This document shows positions 45,838 through 54,440 of a DNA stretch of 64,000 bases, piece after piece; the stretch's first letter is position 1, and the number at the start of each line of letters is the position of its first letter. The position numbers were made by a program, and so were the translations under genes. Source of the DNA: a virus; IMG/VR virus record IMGVR_UViG_3300050821_005065, positions 1 to 64,000 of that record; one strand, 5' to 3'. The notes below the pieces were generated by a model. That model saw only the letters and a list, made by a program, of their open reading frames with translations. It had not been told where the DNA came from and ran no database searches.

Positions 45838-45952
45838 CTTTACAACGAGCACACTGACGGCGGGTAGGGACCCATCCCAACGGAACATGCTCGAAGAGAC
45901 GACCTGTAGAATATAAGAATATGACTTACTGTTTTTCCCGGAGCGCCCCGCA
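45838..45952. other. 115-nt intergenic region before the terminase genes
   Basis: No ORF. It contains an AT-rich segment (TAGAATATAAGAATATGAC, about 45906-45924) with a possible -10 element (TATAAG) but no matching -35 at 16-18 bp. It may hold a promoter for the packaging genes. Confidence 0.3.
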
Positions 45953-46627
45953 ATGCCCAGCAAGATTGCGTCCCGTCCTGTAGAAGAGAAAGAAAAGTTC
46001 TTTGTCAATCTCTTTATCCGGGAAGGGATGAACCCAGGATCAATCGCAAAATGCGAAAAACGCGCCCACCTGAAGCGGGGAGACGGCAAGAAGATCCTGC
46101 GGCGGAAGTCCGTCAAAGCGGAACTCCAGACGAAAACCGCACCGGCACGCGAGGAAATCTTACGTCAGGAAATCATTGGAGAAGCTGTTGTCAAAGCCAA
46201 GGCTGCCCAGCAGGAAGAACTTGCCAAAGTCGTCAAAAGTATCACTTTCCAAAAACTCAATCGGGAAATTCTCATCGACCAGCTCATGCAAGGGGCAGTC
46301 GGTTTGAACTGGCACATGTACCCCAGCGAGAAATTGGAAGTCATCAAAGCCGCGCTCGTATTGGAGCAAGACTCTAAAACCATCAATGGCTCATCAGAGA
46401 ACACCCCAGGCGTCTATCAAAGCGCCTTCCGCCGCCTAGCCCCTCCCCCGGCATCCCCCATTCTAGAGCCTCCTAAAGCGCAAGAAGGAGTATTCGACCT
46501 CTACCCGGGTAAGACGGTTCCGCCGGTCGAACTGGTTGCCACCCTCCCGCCCATCGGTGAATCTACCGAAGAAGCCCCTGAGAAGCCTTCCTCGAACCCC
46601 AACGTCATCACGGTTGAGATTGGATGA
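45953..46627 (+). CDS. Terminase small subunit-like protein (224 aa)
   Basis: Directly precedes, and overlaps by ATGA, the large terminase. The N-terminal region (FFVNLFIREGMNPGSIAKCE) resembles the helix-turn-helix that small terminases use to bind packaging sites, followed by a charged helical middle (about 60-120) and a Pro-rich tail. It would recognise viral DNA and stimulate the large subunit. Identified by position plus HTH-like pattern. Confidence 0.6.
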   Translation: MPSKIASRPVEEKEKFFVNLFIREGMNPGSIAKCEKRAHLKRGDGKKILRRKSVKAELQTKTAPAREEILRQEIIGEAVVKAKAAQQEELAKVVKSITFQKLNREILIDQLMQGAVGLNWHMYPSEKLEVIKAALVLEQDSKTINGSSENTPGVYQSAFRRLAPPPASPILEPPKAQEGVFDLYPGKTVPPVELVATLPPIGESTEEAPEKPSSNPNVITVEIG

Positions 46628-48252
46628 CGTCGCCGTACCCGCCTCTCCAGCTTCCACCAGAAAATATCGAGCCGATCTGGTGGCCTATCAATTCTGCCCA
46701 GCAAGCCTACCTTAATTGCAAAGCCCAAATCGCAGAATTCGGCGGAGAATCTGGAGGAGGAAAAACCCAGGTACTCGTGGCCGATGCGATGCAGGAACGG
46801 GATAACCCCCGGCTGCGCGGCCTTCTTCTTCGTACCACCCTAGAGGAGATGGCCGAACTGGAGGACATTCAGCAGAAAGTCTACGAACCTTTGGGGGCGC
46901 GGTGGACCCGTAAGCGCTCGATCGCAGCTTGGCGCTTCCCCTCTGGAGCCACCATTCGGCCGGGCTACCTCGCGCACGACAAGCACCTAAAACGCTATCA
47001 AGGCAACCCGTACACATGGCTGGGCATTGATGAAAGCGGGCAGCACCCGGAAAGCCGAATCCGGTTCATGTTGGCATGGCTGACTGCTCCAAAAGACTCT
47101 GGCCTGTTCGCGCGAGCTCGCTTCACCTCCAACCCTGGCGGGGAAGGCCACGGCTGGCAAATGAAAGTCTTCCTGCGAAACCGCTGCCCGGTTCACTATC
47201 CAGCCACATATGCCGACGACAAGCCACTCGAAACCAGTGTCTATCCAGGGAGAGTCTACCGCGGTGCCACTTGGACCGATGATTCGTTCGTTCACAAAAC
47301 CACAGCCTTCATCCCGGCTGGCTTGGCCGATAATCCGCTCTATGGAGAGGACAAGCTCGCCAGCCTCTTAACTCAGTCGAAGGCCATCCAACAGCAACTA
47401 CTCTACGGCTGCTGGTGCAACGCTGCAGGACTTTACTTCGATTTCATGCGGCCGGATATGGTCGTACCGTATGCCTCAATTGGAGACTCCTGGTGGTGGC
47501 AGCATTTTTGGTCGATTGATTATGGATTCGGAAACTCGGCGGCCGCTGCCGGCATGTACGCGATTAACCCCAACGGAGTCGTATTCAAAACTCGTGAGCG
47601 GATTGAACGCAAGATGGCCGCGCTGAAGTTCGCAAAATGCCTCTGTAAAGATGGCTTCTCCGCAGTGGATTATCCCCAGCAAGGCCCGCAAGAAAACTGG
47701 CTGAAGAAACTAAAAGCGCGAGATCCAGAAAATCCCCGCATGAGCTTTGTGGTGATGGACGAAGCGATGGACCAGCACCGCGGCACAGGAAAAAGCATTT
47801 ACGGAGTGATGTCGGAAGTCTTCGCAGAATACGGGCTTGGCTCGATGAAAGCCGCGCACGATCCTGCGGGCAACGCCCAAGTGCTTTACAACGGGCTTGC
47901 GAATAAGTTCTGTGTGCTCACGCGCGACTCCGCCGATCTGCCCCTTAGTTACCGCTCGATCTCCAGCCGAATCGTCGATGAGCGGAAGGCCGTCAAGAAG
48001 ATCCACGGAGCGTGGGAAGATGACAGTTACGACGAAACCTCTTACGCTTACAACACTTGGCGCCAGAACAGCGAGAAGCCGGCGCGCACCGCCCTACAGG
48101 AAGAATTAGCCGATCTGAGAAAACAAGGGCTGGATGAAACCTCACTCGCCCGAATCGCTTGGACCCGAGAGAAGGCCATCAAAGAGAAAGAACAAGAATC
48201 GTCCAAGGGGATCAGGCTTTCCCGGTCTCTCTCCCCTCCAAGGAAACGTTAG
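46624..48252 (+). CDS. terL: Terminase large subunit
   Basis: DNA-packaging motor, 542 residues. The ATPase has Walker A FGGESGGGKTQ (residues 39-49, Lys47) and Walker B TWLGIDES with Asp136-Glu137. The nuclease half starts with FWSIDYGFGN (Asp299) and continues with VVMDEAMDQ and a late acidic EDDSYDE cluster. It works at the portal to cut and translocate DNA. The C-terminal tail is basic (RSLSPPRKR). Convergent with the reverse-strand operon, overlapping it by 4 nt. Confidence 0.92.
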   Translation: MTSPYPPLQLPPENIEPIWWPINSAQQAYLNCKAQIAEFGGESGGGKTQVLVADAMQERDNPRLRGLLLRTTLEEMAELEDIQQKVYEPLGARWTRKRSIAAWRFPSGATIRPGYLAHDKHLKRYQGNPYTWLGIDESGQHPESRIRFMLAWLTAPKDSGLFARARFTSNPGGEGHGWQMKVFLRNRCPVHYPATYADDKPLETSVYPGRVYRGATWTDDSFVHKTTAFIPAGLADNPLYGEDKLASLLTQSKAIQQQLLYGCWCNAAGLYFDFMRPDMVVPYASIGDSWWWQHFWSIDYGFGNSAAAAGMYAINPNGVVFKTRERIERKMAALKFAKCLCKDGFSAVDYPQQGPQENWLKKLKARDPENPRMSFVVMDEAMDQHRGTGKSIYGVMSEVFAEYGLGSMKAAHDPAGNAQVLYNGLANKFCVLTRDSADLPLSYRSISSRIVDERKAVKKIHGAWEDDSYDETSYAYNTWRQNSEKPARTALQEELADLRKQGLDETSLARIAWTREKAIKEKEQESSKGIRLSRSLSPPRKR

Positions 48253-48455
48253 TCCTTTCCCGGCACTGGCTCTCGCTGCGAGGAGTATTTCATGCATCTG
48301 GCGCAGGCTCCCGCAGGCACAGTGTATCTATTGGCGCTGCCAGCCATTCCGAATCGTAGGCCGCAGGCTGTATTGTAATAGCCGTTGCTCTGGCTAACTT
48401 CTTTGTGCCACAACTGCGGCCCTTCCCACGCTAGAAGTCTACGCATTCGCCACAT
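48249..48455 (-). CDS. Small zinc-binding-like protein (68 aa)
   Basis: Starts immediately after the stop of the upstream gene on the same strand and ends 4 nt inside terL. The pattern WHKEV, then TACGLRFG, then ACARC is typical of short phage zinc-ribbon proteins. Last gene of the reverse-strand block. Function is unknown. Confidence 0.6.
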   Translation of the reverse strand: MWRMRRLLAWEGPQLWHKEVSQSNGYYNTACGLRFGMAGSANRYTVPAGACARCMKYSSQREPVPGKD

Positions 48456-49544
48456 CTACTTTTTCTCCTCCGGTGCGGCTGTCGAAGACACGGCTTCCAC
48501 GTTGCATCCGTGATTATAACGATGCGACTCCGCCACGCTTGCACCACACTTAGCGCAGGTAAAGCGCGGATCGGTCGAAGACACGGCTTCCGAAGGTTGA
48601 GCGGCCTCGGCTGCGTGCTTGCAATCAGTACAGCTACATATAGCCTCGCAATATTTGCAGACCTTACGGCATAACTCATGCTTGCCGTGTAGGCAGGCGG
48701 TTGAAAGGTAGCTATGCAAGCCAATCTTAACCATTGCTAGTGCGGCTTCCGAAGGAATGGGAGATTCGGCCACGAAATCATGCGTAGGTCCGCCGAATAA
48801 CTTGCTGTGCTCACGCGCCTTCTCGGGCTTTTTACACTTGGCACAGATCGGCGTGGCTGCGGGAGATAGTACGCTACCAACCACTTGCATGACCGCTGCA
48901 ACTGATTCTCGATCCAGCCCTTTCGCCGCTTCAGATAGCTGATCGTAGGGGACCATTAACTCTTCATCGGATTCACTCTTGCGCGACGTAACACCCTGTT
49001 TGACCTTAGACGCTATCCAGTTCTCGTGAACTTTGGCAGCGATGAATTCCAAGTCAGGTTTGGGAAATGGTACTGCTGAGGCTCCGCGCTCCACAGGTCC
49101 GTAGGTATTTCGCGAGAGAATGTATGCAGCCAGCTCTGATACTCTGCGCCACAACAGATGTCCACCTACAAGCAGCCCATTTGTTGTATAGAACTCAGTG
49201 ACCCAATCTTCAATCTGCTCGGGCGTGGGTGCGGCTTGTTCCCGGCTAATCCACTCAACCACCTTACTCTCCGCATCTTCACAGGCTTTATCCATTCCAT
49301 GCATTGATACATAATGACCGCCATCGCGATGGATCACAGCAAGAAGGTTAAGCAAGAGATGATGCTCGTCTGTATGGGGGGCTTGTTCCCGGCTGGCGGC
49401 GTCCAAATGTTCCTGAAGCTCAATTGCCTTGTGCCTCCACCAAGCAGCTGAGTATCCGTAGGGAACCTCAGCTTGTAATCGCGCGATGTCCAATCTCTCT
49501 TCCGCCGTTTGCGCGGCTCCCTTGGCTTGCGACGAGTTGCCCAC
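48456..49544 (-). CDS. RyR-domain protein with Cys-rich C-terminus (362 aa)
   Basis: GTG start behind an AAGGAGGGG site. The N-terminal half is helical. Residues about 165-218 match the RyR (ryanodine-receptor repeat) domain: KVHENWIASKVKQGV, then LMVPYDQLSEAAKGLDRESV with the hallmark VPYxxL...K..DR. The C-terminal 130 residues hold CAKCKKP, a CRKVCKYC cluster, CSCTDCKH and CAKCG, probably several zinc sites. RyR domains occur in phages and conflict systems and may bind nucleotide-type ligands; the ligand here is unknown. Confidence 0.7.
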   Translation of the reverse strand: MGNSSQAKGAAQTAEERLDIARLQAEVPYGYSAAWWRHKAIELQEHLDAASREQAPHTDEHHLLLNLLAVIHRDGGHYVSMHGMDKACEDAESKVVEWISREQAAPTPEQIEDWVTEFYTTNGLLVGGHLLWRRVSELAAYILSRNTYGPVERGASAVPFPKPDLEFIAAKVHENWIASKVKQGVTSRKSESDEELMVPYDQLSEAAKGLDRESVAAVMQVVGSVLSPAATPICAKCKKPEKAREHSKLFGGPTHDFVAESPIPSEAALAMVKIGLHSYLSTACLHGKHELCRKVCKYCEAICSCTDCKHAAEAAQPSEAVSSTDPRFTCAKCGASVAESHRYNHGCNVEAVSSTAAPEEKK

Positions 49545-49790
49545 TTACCCCTCCTTGGACAGCGCCCGAATCGCCGCCGCCACAGTTGGCCCGTCCGTCT
49601 TGTCGAAGTCGAAGGCCAGTTTTGCCGCTTCCTCATATCCCAGCGCCCGCCCCGTAGACATATGTTCTCGGCGCTCCGTGCATCGTTTACAGTTCTCGTC
49701 GAAGCCCTCCGAGTGGCCCACCTTTAAACTTCCCTGCCATCGAATCATTGGCATTCCACAATACGCCAGCTTTTCCAGTTCAGTCGCCAT
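49545..49790 (-). CDS. Hypothetical protein with Cys motif (81 aa)
   Basis: MATELEKLAYCGMPMIRWQG onward, with CKRC near residue 34 and a helical C-terminus. The stop abuts the RyR gene's GTG (TAA then GTG). Function is unknown. Confidence 0.6.
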   Translation of the reverse strand: MATELEKLAYCGMPMIRWQGSLKVGHSEGFDENCKRCTERREHMSTGRALGYEEAAKLAFDFDKTDGPTVAAAIRALSKEG

Positions 49791-50121
49791 TCTTCACCGC
49801 CTTGGGTGGCTCGTTCGCCTGGTACACAATCTTCCAAATCTTCATAAGCGCCTCGCTCTCGTCGATTGTCGCATTCTCGCCAGCGCCCGCTTCGCATAAT
49901 CCCCAAATCTCGTTGATTCGAGCTTGTCCCTGCGACAGGCCAAGGGTGTAAGCGGCCTTAAATACGTCTTCCTCCGTAATCGGTGACTTCCCATAGCAGG
50001 GACACTGTTCATCGTGCTCTTGTCCGACAAGATAGCCGTCGCAGCCGCGCATGAATCCTATACAAGTCGGCTGCTCGGCCTTCCACTCCCAATACTTGTT
50101 GCTCAGGGTAGGGTCAGTCAT
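49780..50121 (-). CDS. Hypothetical protein with Cys cluster (113 aa)
   Basis: The start at 50121 overlaps the previous stop (ATGA); a longer in-frame start at 50166 is less likely. It contains CIGFMRGC and CPCYG cysteines then a helical region (ITEEDVFKAAYTLGLSQGQA). Possibly zinc-binding; function unknown. Confidence 0.6.
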   Translation of the reverse strand: MTDPTLSNKYWEWKAEQPTCIGFMRGCDGYLVGQEHDEQCPCYGKSPITEEDVFKAAYTLGLSQGQARINEIWGLCEAGAGENATIDESEALMKIWKIVYQANEPPKAVKNGD

Positions 50122-50336
50122 CGCTTCACCGGAAGGAATGCCATATTGCGCATTTTGTGCATCCAAGCAAAAACTTCAGGATCAGACAATAAACTCTTAA
50201 TAGTAGCTGCATCTTCCTTGTGCCCACGAGCCGCGTTTGGTGTATCATCTGTCAGTTCATCCGCGTGAATCGCGATGCTGCCCAGCTTGACTAACAACGT
50301 AACGCTCGGCTTCATCGGGTCGGTAGGGTTATCCAC
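50118..50336 (-). CDS. Small hypothetical protein (72 aa)
   Basis: GTG start inside the end of the upstream ORF. Product: a beta segment (VTLLVKLGSIAIHADEL) then a helical C-terminus with DAATIKSLLSDPEVFAWM. Coupled on both sides. Function is unknown. Confidence 0.55.
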   Translation of the reverse strand: MDNPTDPMKPSVTLLVKLGSIAIHADELTDDTPNAARGHKEDAATIKSLLSDPEVFAWMHKMRNMAFLPVKR

Positions 50337-50505
50337 GGTTAGCCTCCCACTCGTACACTGTGAATCCAAACGCCTCGCCGATGATATGTTGCCTGCCCGC
50401 CTTGGAAGCTGCTTCGTGCGAGTCAAACAGGCAGATATCTTCCTCTAAGTCGATCAGCGGAAGCGGGAATCCTCCCTGGCTTCGCAACATCACAAAGTAA
50501 GCCAT
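50329..50505 (-). CDS. Small hypothetical protein (58 aa)
   Basis: MAYFVMLRSQGGFPLPLIDL onward; a compact alpha/beta pattern ending TVYEWEANRG. It overlaps the next start and fills the gap exactly. Unrecognised. Confidence 0.55.
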   Translation of the reverse strand: MAYFVMLRSQGGFPLPLIDLEEDICLFDSHEAASKAGRQHIIGEAFGFTVYEWEANRG

Positions 50506-50508
50506 TTC

Positions 50509-50622
50509 TTATTTCTCTTTCCCGGCCAACCGTTTCAGTAACTTAACCAGTGCGTATCCAATCAGGGCAATGACTGCAAACCCTCCGCCCATCCACCACA
50601 AGACCTGCTCAGGAGTCAGCAT
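50509..50622 (-). CDS. Single-pass membrane peptide (37 aa)
   Basis: MLTPEQVLWWMGGGFAVIAL onward, one transmembrane helix and a basic tail (KLLKRLAGKEK). The start overlaps the preceding gene by 14 nt. Role unknown; similar in style to the 38-residue membrane peptide at 59446. Confidence 0.5.
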   Translation of the reverse strand: MLTPEQVLWWMGGGFAVIALIGYALVKLLKRLAGKEK

Positions 50623-50866
50623 CGTGTTCTTTCCCGGCAGGAGCGGAGCCGCCCAACTCGCGGTCTCGCAGAATGTCAGCCAACTTCGCGATAAACTCCC
50701 GCCGCTTGCGAATGCCATCCACTCGCGCATCCGCTTTGAAATGCGACATGCGATCCCCGAGTAAACGAAAGGCTGTAATCTCGCGCTCCATCGTCACGAT
50801 TTCCGCCTCGGTCTCAGCGATATCCTGCTTAATCTCCCCGGTCGGTATTGATTCAACGTCGGCCAT
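50609..50866 (-). CDS. Small helical protein (85 aa)
   Basis: Strong ribosome site (AAAGGAGGAAGAAG). Charged, helical product with TEAEIVTMEREITAFRLLGD, then a basic helix. No family recognised. Confidence 0.6.
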   Translation of the reverse strand: MADVESIPTGEIKQDIAETEAEIVTMEREITAFRLLGDRMSHFKADARVDGIRKRREFIAKLADILRDRELGGSAPAGKEHDADS

Positions 50867-51146
50867 CTTCTTCCTCCTTTGCTACATTAGAGACAAGACA
50901 CTCCCCAACGCGACATTTGGGGCATATTTCCTCTGGCAGTTTCCATCCGCTTTGGGCGAAGCGTTTATTGAGATCATCTTCGAGCAATCCTACCTCCGTT
51001 TGCCATCGTCCGCACTTAACGCAGGTAGCTTTCAACGTGGTGCCGATAACATCCAGAGCCGAGAATAGGCCGCTTCCCTTGCCGCTCAACCAGTAATTAA
51101 ACTCGTCCGAGGCATCGTGCAAGACGCCGTGTTGCTGAATTCGCAT
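50853..51146 (-). CDS. Hypothetical protein with zinc-ribbon spacing (97 aa)
   Basis: CVKCGRW at about residue 42 and CPKCRVGEC at about 75 make a two-CxxC ribbon. The N-terminus contains a phage-like segment HDASDEFNYWLSGKG. Ribosome site GGAGAG. Function is unknown. Confidence 0.6.
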   Translation of the reverse strand: MRIQQHGVLHDASDEFNYWLSGKGSGLFSALDVIGTTLKATCVKCGRWQTEVGLLEDDLNKRFAQSGWKLPEEICPKCRVGECLVSNVAKEEEDGRR

Positions 51147-51193
51147 TTCTCTCCTGCTTTCTTTGCGGGCCGATCTTTCGACCAGCCAATTTG

Positions 51194-51394
51194 TTACGTA
51201 TGCAAGGTTCCTTCCAAGTTGCTCATAGGTGGCTCGTCCGCATCACTAATAGGCTGCATCGTGTGGCACGGTTCGCACACAGCATAGTAGCGGCCTTCCC
51301 TGAGTTCTCGCGCAAGAATCATCGGCTTGCCGCATGTCGTACATTTGCAATAGAACAGGTCTACGAAATCCTGCTCCGGAATCACTTTACTCAT
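51194..51394 (-). CDS. Small zinc-ribbon-like protein (66 aa)
   Basis: Start at MSKVIPEQDF; the longer in-frame start at 51445 would overlap the neighbouring gene. CKCTTCGKP and CEPCH pairs form a likely zinc site. Unrecognised. Confidence 0.55.
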   Translation of the reverse strand: MSKVIPEQDFVDLFYCKCTTCGKPMILARELREGRYYAVCEPCHTMQPISDADEPPMSNLEGTLHT

Positions 51395-51405
51395 CTCAGC
51401 ATCCC

Positions 51406-52068
51406 TCACTTGCACACGATCCGCATTCCCGTCACCGCTTCCCAAGTGTCAGGTACCGGGTGTTTCGGCATAAATGGCTGCGGGCCGTCCGGCGCAATCC
51501 AGCTTTCCTCTTCACTTCTGTGATGCACCAGCGTTTCGATGTGGCAGTGATCCGCGATGGCCTGCCAGTCAAAACCGTGTCCTACACCTAAAGGTTTATC
51601 GAGATTTAAGCTCCCCGGTGGATCGCCAATGACAGCATCATCCGGCACACACAGCGGCTTACACTCCCGTGCGGTATCTGAGTTGTTCACGCAGGCGACA
51701 GGGTATGCGCTCGATCCCTTTGGACATTGCCATATATCTTTAATCCAGTCCCATGTCGGCTCTGTGGACTCCAAGGGTGCGTTTGGAATAGGGATGCTGC
51801 TACCGGGTGCGGACTCCAGTTTGGGAGCGGCTGGTTCAATCGTTACAGTCGCTTTAGTCGGCAGCACGAGCGGTTCCATCCACATTACCCGCTGGCCCTG
51901 ACGGCTTCCCGAGCAAATGACCTCATCCTGCGGAGTTAGTATGCAGTTTTGTCCCGATACTTTCTGTTCGGTCGCGTAAATCGGCATCGTTACCGTGACA
52001 GTCGGAACTTTATCTGTCTGCCCCATCGCCACTACCACAGAAAGGAATAGGAAGTAGAACGGTTTCAT
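51406..52068 (-). CDS. Exported Cys-containing protein (220 aa)
   Basis: The N-terminus MKPFYFLFLSVVVAMGQTDK is a short Sec signal peptide. The mature part has six or more cysteines, a Pro/Val/Thr-rich first half and a C-terminal His/Trp-rich half. The start overlaps the stop of the upstream lipoprotein-like gene (ATGA), so the two may be co-exported. Function is unknown. Confidence 0.65.
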   Translation of the reverse strand: MKPFYFLFLSVVVAMGQTDKVPTVTVTMPIYATEQKVSGQNCILTPQDEVICSGSRQGQRVMWMEPLVLPTKATVTIEPAAPKLESAPGSSIPIPNAPLESTEPTWDWIKDIWQCPKGSSAYPVACVNNSDTARECKPLCVPDDAVIGDPPGSLNLDKPLGVGHGFDWQAIADHCHIETLVHHRSEEESWIAPDGPQPFMPKHPVPDTWEAVTGMRIVCK

Positions 52069-52421
52069 GGCTTCACCTCGTTAAGACATTTCTCAGCGGC
52101 AGCTTCGGCAGCTCTCTGGCTATACGCCGAATCGTTAAAGCTGCAATCCCCCCAATCGCTACGCGGCTTTTCATATTCGATATAAAACCACGGAGCGTGG
52201 CCGTCGCTGGTTGGACCCGTGAGATAGCCCTCATATCGGGCATAGACTTCTCCGGTTCCATCAATCAAGAATCCGCGGGATTCGCGCCACGGTTTGCCTT
52301 CCCTGTCACTCAGGCTAACGGCAACCTGCCTGATCCAATAGGGATGACTCGCCGTAACTGTGCACGGCTTTCCGCATCCGATCATCCCCGCCAGCAACAC
52401 GGATAACAAGGCATGTTTCAT
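52065..52421 (-). CDS. Lipoprotein-like exported protein (118 aa)
   Basis: MKHALLSVLLAGMIGCGKPC: a signal peptide with a lipobox-like MIGC near residue 16. The mature part has a beta-sandwich feel (IRQVAVSLSDREGKPWRE; GEVYARYEGYLTGPT) and an acidic C-terminus. A membrane-anchored periplasmic or surface location is likely. Superinfection exclusion is one possibility, not shown. Confidence 0.6.
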   Translation of the reverse strand: MKHALLSVLLAGMIGCGKPCTVTASHPYWIRQVAVSLSDREGKPWRESRGFLIDGTGEVYARYEGYLTGPTSDGHAPWFYIEYEKPRSDWGDCSFNDSAYSQRAAEAAAEKCLNEVKP

Positions 52422-52425
52422 AGAG

Positions 52426-52809
52426 TTACCTTCCGAATTTCCATTCGTTCCACTTGTTCACGAGATGCTGCTTCGCCGCCGCAGTCCTGAGTTTGGCGAG
52501 GCACCCCGTGGTCATAACCGGGAACATGTTGTCCTGAATATCTTCCCACATATTTCCAATCATGCGGCCGTCGCACGAAAAGGCGATACCGATCTCGGCG
52601 CAGATAAGGCATACGCTCATCCGGCTCCAACTGCCATCGTAGAGCATAGACGTGCGCTCATACTGCTCTCCCGGCTTGATCTCTTTATCGCACTCTTCGC
52701 AGGTGTGAGACTTCCTCGCCTTAACAATTGCGGAGTCAAAAACGTCGGCATATTCGCCGTAATCCCCGCCGATACAAACTCCGCAATCACCCGTCGCCAT
52801 ACCCTCCAT
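52426..52809 (-). CDS. Zinc-finger-like protein (127 aa)
   Basis: Start at 52809 behind CGGAGGTTAGTT. Contains CGVCIGGDYG near residue 9, then SHTCEECDKEIKPGEQYER (about 34-52), then CLIC, the pattern of common phage zinc-finger proteins. A C-terminal helix follows. Function is unknown. Confidence 0.65.
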   Translation of the reverse strand: MEGMATGDCGVCIGGDYGEYADVFDSAIVKARKSHTCEECDKEIKPGEQYERTSMLYDGSWSRMSVCLICAEIGIAFSCDGRMIGNMWEDIQDNMFPVMTTGCLAKLRTAAAKQHLVNKWNEWKFGR

Positions 52810-52855
52810 AACTAACCTCCGTTTCTGACCGCCAGCAACAACGCAAGGGCGTACC

Positions 52856-53896
52856 TCACGGCTTCACTCCTAGATTCTCCGGTCTGTAATTCGCGGCCTC
52901 CCATTGCTGCCACGACACGCCTTGCGGCCATTTCTTACTAGGCTTGTCATATGCGCCGATTACCCAACGCTGAAACCCGACAGTCTCTCGCGTTCGCACA
53001 TAGGGCATCGGGTAGGGCCGCGCACCAAACTCTCGCAACCGCCTTCGCCTATAGTCGCAATCCTGCATTGTCTCTCCCGACCAGTAACCGATGATCACAT
53101 AGACCATGATATTGTCGGGCTTTACTCCGTACTTCACGAGCCGCGCCAACCCTAAGAACAAGCGTTCCTCGTCTTTCCTATTGTCCCAAGCGGTATAAAT
53201 GCGCTTGCGGTCCATTGTGTCGTTCCGGTAGTTGACGGATGCAATTGCTTCTGCCGCTTCTTCCGTGAGACATCTCGCATTGATGCCCTGATTGAAGCTA
53301 ACCTTGAAATTGCCGTCTTGTAGTTCCTTGATTCGCGCACGCCATTCAGGCTGTCCGAAAAAGTCGTTATCTAGCAGCAGCACTTCACGAGGCCATGGAT
53401 CGCCACGCCAGATTTCATGGATTGTCCCTACCGCCCGAACTTTGCCTTCCTTCTGTGGAACACAACAATACGGGCAGGTATCCGAAGTCATCCGGCAACC
53501 GCGTTGTGTAAATCCTATCGACTGCCGATAGTAAGGCCAGAGAGAATAATCGCACTCATTGGTCACAATTCCATGCTTCTCTAGGGCCGTTACCTCGCTC
53601 TGGATCGCTGGACTTAGCGGAACGATCTCGGTAGGACGTGCCGGATCAACCCCAGTCCCGCCGACTACTGCATCTGGATACATCCGCAAAAACGTCTCCG
53701 CGAGTGGCAACGTTCGACGAAATAGGATCGACGCATAAACGCACTCGTGATTGTCTCCGAATCGAGGAGCGCAGGCATCCGCATTCCCGGCGATCCGTAA
53801 CTCGACCTCATCTCCTAAAGCTTTGTGATGCGCTGCGATCCGCATCAAGGCTAAGTTGGGGATCTTACCGTCGAGTTGAAATAACAAAACTCTCAT
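52856..53896 (-). CDS. Radical-SAM-like enzyme (346 aa)
   Basis: The N-terminus (MRVLLFQLDGKIPNLALMRI, through about residue 100) resembles the B12-binding-type Rossmann domain that precedes many radical-SAM enzymes. The cluster-binding segment reads IGFTQRGCRMTSDTCPYCCV with Cys134, Cys141, Cys144 and Cys145: spacing C-x6-C-x2-C, three residues longer than the usual CxxxCxxC. Then LLLDNDFFG (barrel strand), FNQGINARCLT and a C-terminal Trp-rich tail. It would bind an Fe-S cluster and SAM; the substrate is unknown. Confidence 0.75.
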   Translation of the reverse strand: MRVLLFQLDGKIPNLALMRIAAHHKALGDEVELRIAGNADACAPRFGDNHECVYASILFRRTLPLAETFLRMYPDAVVGGTGVDPARPTEIVPLSPAIQSEVTALEKHGIVTNECDYSLWPYYRQSIGFTQRGCRMTSDTCPYCCVPQKEGKVRAVGTIHEIWRGDPWPREVLLLDNDFFGQPEWRARIKELQDGNFKVSFNQGINARCLTEEAAEAIASVNYRNDTMDRKRIYTAWDNRKDEERLFLGLARLVKYGVKPDNIMVYVIIGYWSGETMQDCDYRRRRLREFGARPYPMPYVRTRETVGFQRWVIGAYDKPSKKWPQGVSWQQWEAANYRPENLGVKP

Positions 53897-53918
53897 TTCT
53901 TCCTTTCCGCCAGCAACC

Positions 53919-54068
53919 CTACGGTTTAACCGTTAATAGAATCCAAACCGCGCCCGCACTCAGGATGGCTGAGGTTAGATTTATCGCTGCCTGCCATCGT
54001 CGCTTCTGAATGTGCCTCACGCCAACAGCAAGGTTCAGAACGCATGCGAAGATATTCACGGCCAACAC
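53919..54068 (-). CDS. Small membrane protein (49 aa)
   Basis: GTG start, open frame, in the gap between the radical-SAM gene and the upstream gene. Two hydrophobic helices (VLAVNIFACVLNLAVGV and INLTSAILSAGAVWILLTV) with a basic loop between them. It lies in the same frame as the upstream gene after its stop codon. Start uncertain. Confidence 0.4.
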   Translation of the reverse strand: MLAVNIFACVLNLAVGVRHIQKRRWQAAINLTSAILSAGAVWILLTVKP

Positions 54069-54101
54069 CAGTGCGAATCCAGTAGATAGACTCGTCGAAC
54101 C

Positions 54102-54440
54102 TCAGTCTGTAACGACGCGATAGAATCCGCTTCCACCGCCGAAGTATCCAGCCTTCGCAATCGGCGGCCACTGCGGACGCAGGCTTTGAAACAGGTCTAT
54201 CTGCGTATCGTATTCGTGTTGATCCGAGAAGGCGATGACGCGAAACGGCTGGCCTACCGGATATTCCCAAAGGTCGGTAACTGTTTCGCCAAGCTGCATT
54301 GGTTCGCACCCTGCCTTGGTTCCCAGCACAAGATAGCCTTGCTGAGCGATGACCTCGTTCCATAACTCCTTCATCTCGTCTAGTGATGGCCTGCGAGACA
54401 TCTCCTCCCGGATAAACGACTTTAAGCTTCGCCTTCGCAT
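54102..54440 (-). CDS. Hypothetical protein, possibly frameshifted at its 5' end (112 aa)
   Basis: The segment from SRRPSLDEMKELWNEVIA to FYRVVTD is clearly protein-like (LGETVTDLWEYPVGQPFRVI, then SDQHEYDTQI). Its N-terminal 14 residues look non-coding. Another frame opens at GTG 54498, overlapping the upstream stop (GTGA), and reads SHEGIWIRAKTQTEEMVSDA plus more protein-like sequence before turning Arg-rich at about 54390. The two halves may be one gene joined by a frameshift near 54400. Function is unknown. Confidence 0.55.
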   Translation of the reverse strand: MRRRSLKSFIREEMSRRPSLDEMKELWNEVIAQQGYLVLGTKAGCEPMQLGETVTDLWEYPVGQPFRVIAFSDQHEYDTQIDLFQSLRPQWPPIAKAGYFGGGSGFYRVVTD

